Shown here: piece by piece, positions 63,117-64,000 of the stretch
How the letters are laid out: the number at the start of each line of letters is the position of its first letter
Numbering within the stretch: the first letter of the stretch is position 1
Assembly (NCBI RefSeq): GCF_004339595.1
Contig: NZ_SMFU01000009.1
Location: 124,001 to 188,000 of the forward strand
Direction: 5' to 3'
DNA from: Marinobacterium mangrovicola
Lineage (GTDB): Bacteria > Pseudomonadota > Gammaproteobacteria > Pseudomonadales > Balneatricaceae
Length of the DNA: 64,000 nt
Program-made: the position numbers and the translations under genes
Notes under the pieces: generated by a model
Seen by the model: the letters and a program-made list of their open reading frames with translations, nothing else
Told to the model about the DNA's origin: nothing
Databases searched by the model: none

Positions 63117-64000
63117 GTAGTGAAATCATTGGTACGCTGGGCATCCTGGCGCTCCTGCTGTTGATGGTACTGCGCATACCTGTGGCGTTCGCCATCGCCG
63201 TTGTCGGGCTGGTGGGCATCACTATCCTGGACAGCAGCACCTCGGCCATGAGCGTACTGGCCAGCGAAAGCTTTACCCTGGCATCGAACTCGGAACTGAT
63301 CGTGGTGCCGCTGTTTATCCTGATGGGTAACATCGCCACCGAAACCGGCATGAGCCGCAAGCTTTACGACGCTGCCTATGCTCTGATCGGCTCAATCCGT
63401 GGCGGTCTAGCATCGGCCACAGTCATCGGTTGCGCCGGCTTTGCCGCGCTCTGCGGCTCCTCCGTCGCCTCGGCGCTGACCATGGGCAAGGTGTCCCTCG
63501 CGGAGATGCGCCGCTTTAACTATTCGCCCAAGCTGTCGGCCGGCGCCGTGGCCGCTGGCGGCACCCTGGGTATTCTGATCCCGCCCTCCACCGGCTTTGT
63601 GATCTACGCGATTCTCACCGAACAGTCGATCGGCCGTCTATTCCTGGCTGGCGTGCTACCAGGGATACTGCTCTGCGTGCTGTTTATCGCCTGGATCTTC
63701 GTCCAGTCCTACCTCAAACCGGACAGTGCCCCTGCCGGCCCGAAAACCACCTGGCGCGAAAAAGGCGACGGGCTGTTGGGCGCCGTGCCGATCCTGATGA
63801 TCATTCTGCTGACCATCGGCGGTATCTACACCGGCATTTTCTCCCCGGTGGAAGCCGCAGCCGTGGGCGCGGGCCTGGCCATCGTTTTCGGCGTCGCCAT
63901 GCGCAAGCTGGGGCCTAAAGCGATCTGGCGCGCGGCACAGAGCACACTGACCACCACCTCCACGGTGATGATCATCCTGATCGCCGCCAACCTGCTGAAC
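63113..64000 (+). CDS. dctM: TRAP importer, large membrane subunit (cut by window edge)
   Basis: The first 296 residues of a DctM-type protein, open to the window end. Features include RIPVAFAIAVVGLVGI, VVPLFILMGNIA, AGGTLGILIPPSTGFVIYAILTE and GIFSPVEAAAVGA. It overlaps dctQ with ATGA. About 130 further residues are expected beyond the window. Confidence 0.93.
   Translation, partial: MSSEIIGTLGILALLLLMVLRIPVAFAIAVVGLVGITILDSSTSAMSVLASESFTLASNSELIVVPLFILMGNIATETGMSRKLYDAAYALIGSIRGGLASATVIGCAGFAALCGSSVASALTMGKVSLAEMRRFNYSPKLSAGAVAAGGTLGILIPPSTGFVIYAILTEQSIGRLFLAGVLPGILLCVLFIAWIFVQSYLKPDSAPAGPKTTWREKGDGLLGAVPILMIILLTIGGIYTGIFSPVEAAAVGAGLAIVFGVAMRKLGPKAIWRAAQSTLTTTSTVMIILIAANLLN

Overview
The window looks like a chromosomal segment of a GC-rich, marine-type gammaproteobacterium. 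The evidence is the long-form dapD in a dapC-dapD-dapE run, rlmA, greB, a Haemophilus-type peroxiredoxin-glutaredoxin fusion, zntB, and many ABC/TRAP importers. An Oceanospirillaceae/Marinobacterium-like host is my best guess, as inference only. I see no phage, transposon, integron or CRISPR array.

Layout. 1-1048: a cut-off gene and an alpha/beta hydrolase (minus strand). 1363-2733: fumC. 2739-9338 (minus): a glycerol-3-phosphate / glycerophosphodiester operon, ugpB-A-E-C, a ugpQ-like phosphodiesterase, a DeoR repressor and a HAD phosphatase. 9643-14389: lysine/peptidoglycan precursor genes dapC, an ArsC-like reductase, dapD and dapE, then rlmA. 14477-16105: two small proteins and zntB. 16484-24609: an XRE-cupin regulator, a complete branched-chain-amino-acid-type ABC importer, an M20 deacylase and an amidase. 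This operon is preceded by a 15-bp palindrome and a structured leader that can pair perfectly with the livK ribosome binding site. 24661-29573: a DMT transporter, a small unknown, greB, a free HPt protein, a periplasmic molybdopterin-fold protein and a hybrid histidine kinase. 29661-30108: a four-tRNA operon (Ser, Asn, Lys, Lys). 30193-33929: a GGDEF/EAL protein with an overlapping solute-binding lipoprotein. 33930-36334: an NlpC/P60 lipoprotein and the Prx-Grx fusion, flanked by clusters of near-consensus DnaA boxes. 36335-39467: a DEAD-box helicase and a CoA transferase, the latter followed by composite intergenic repeats ending in a terminator. 39994-45467: an MgtC-type membrane protein, a LonB protease, a USP-like protein and a DraT-type ADP-ribosyltransferase. 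45811-52020: a polyamine/opine-type ABC operon behind a sigma-54-type promoter, followed by a duplicated binding-protein gene. 52115-56374: putA with a divergent Lrp-type regulator. 56371-64000: two LysR regulators (one with two DNA-binding domains), an extradiol dioxygenase operon (ligB/ligA type), and a TRAP importer that runs off the window.

The genes together describe a scavenger of small nitrogen- and phosphorus-containing organics and aromatic acids. Uptake systems sit next to matching catabolic enzymes and dedicated regulators. All three ABC operons carry a strong hairpin immediately after the binding-protein gene. The features most worth follow-up are the livK leader RNA, the DraT protein away from any nif gene, the double-HTH LysR with a perfect FNR-type box, and the sigma-54 control of the polyamine-type importer.
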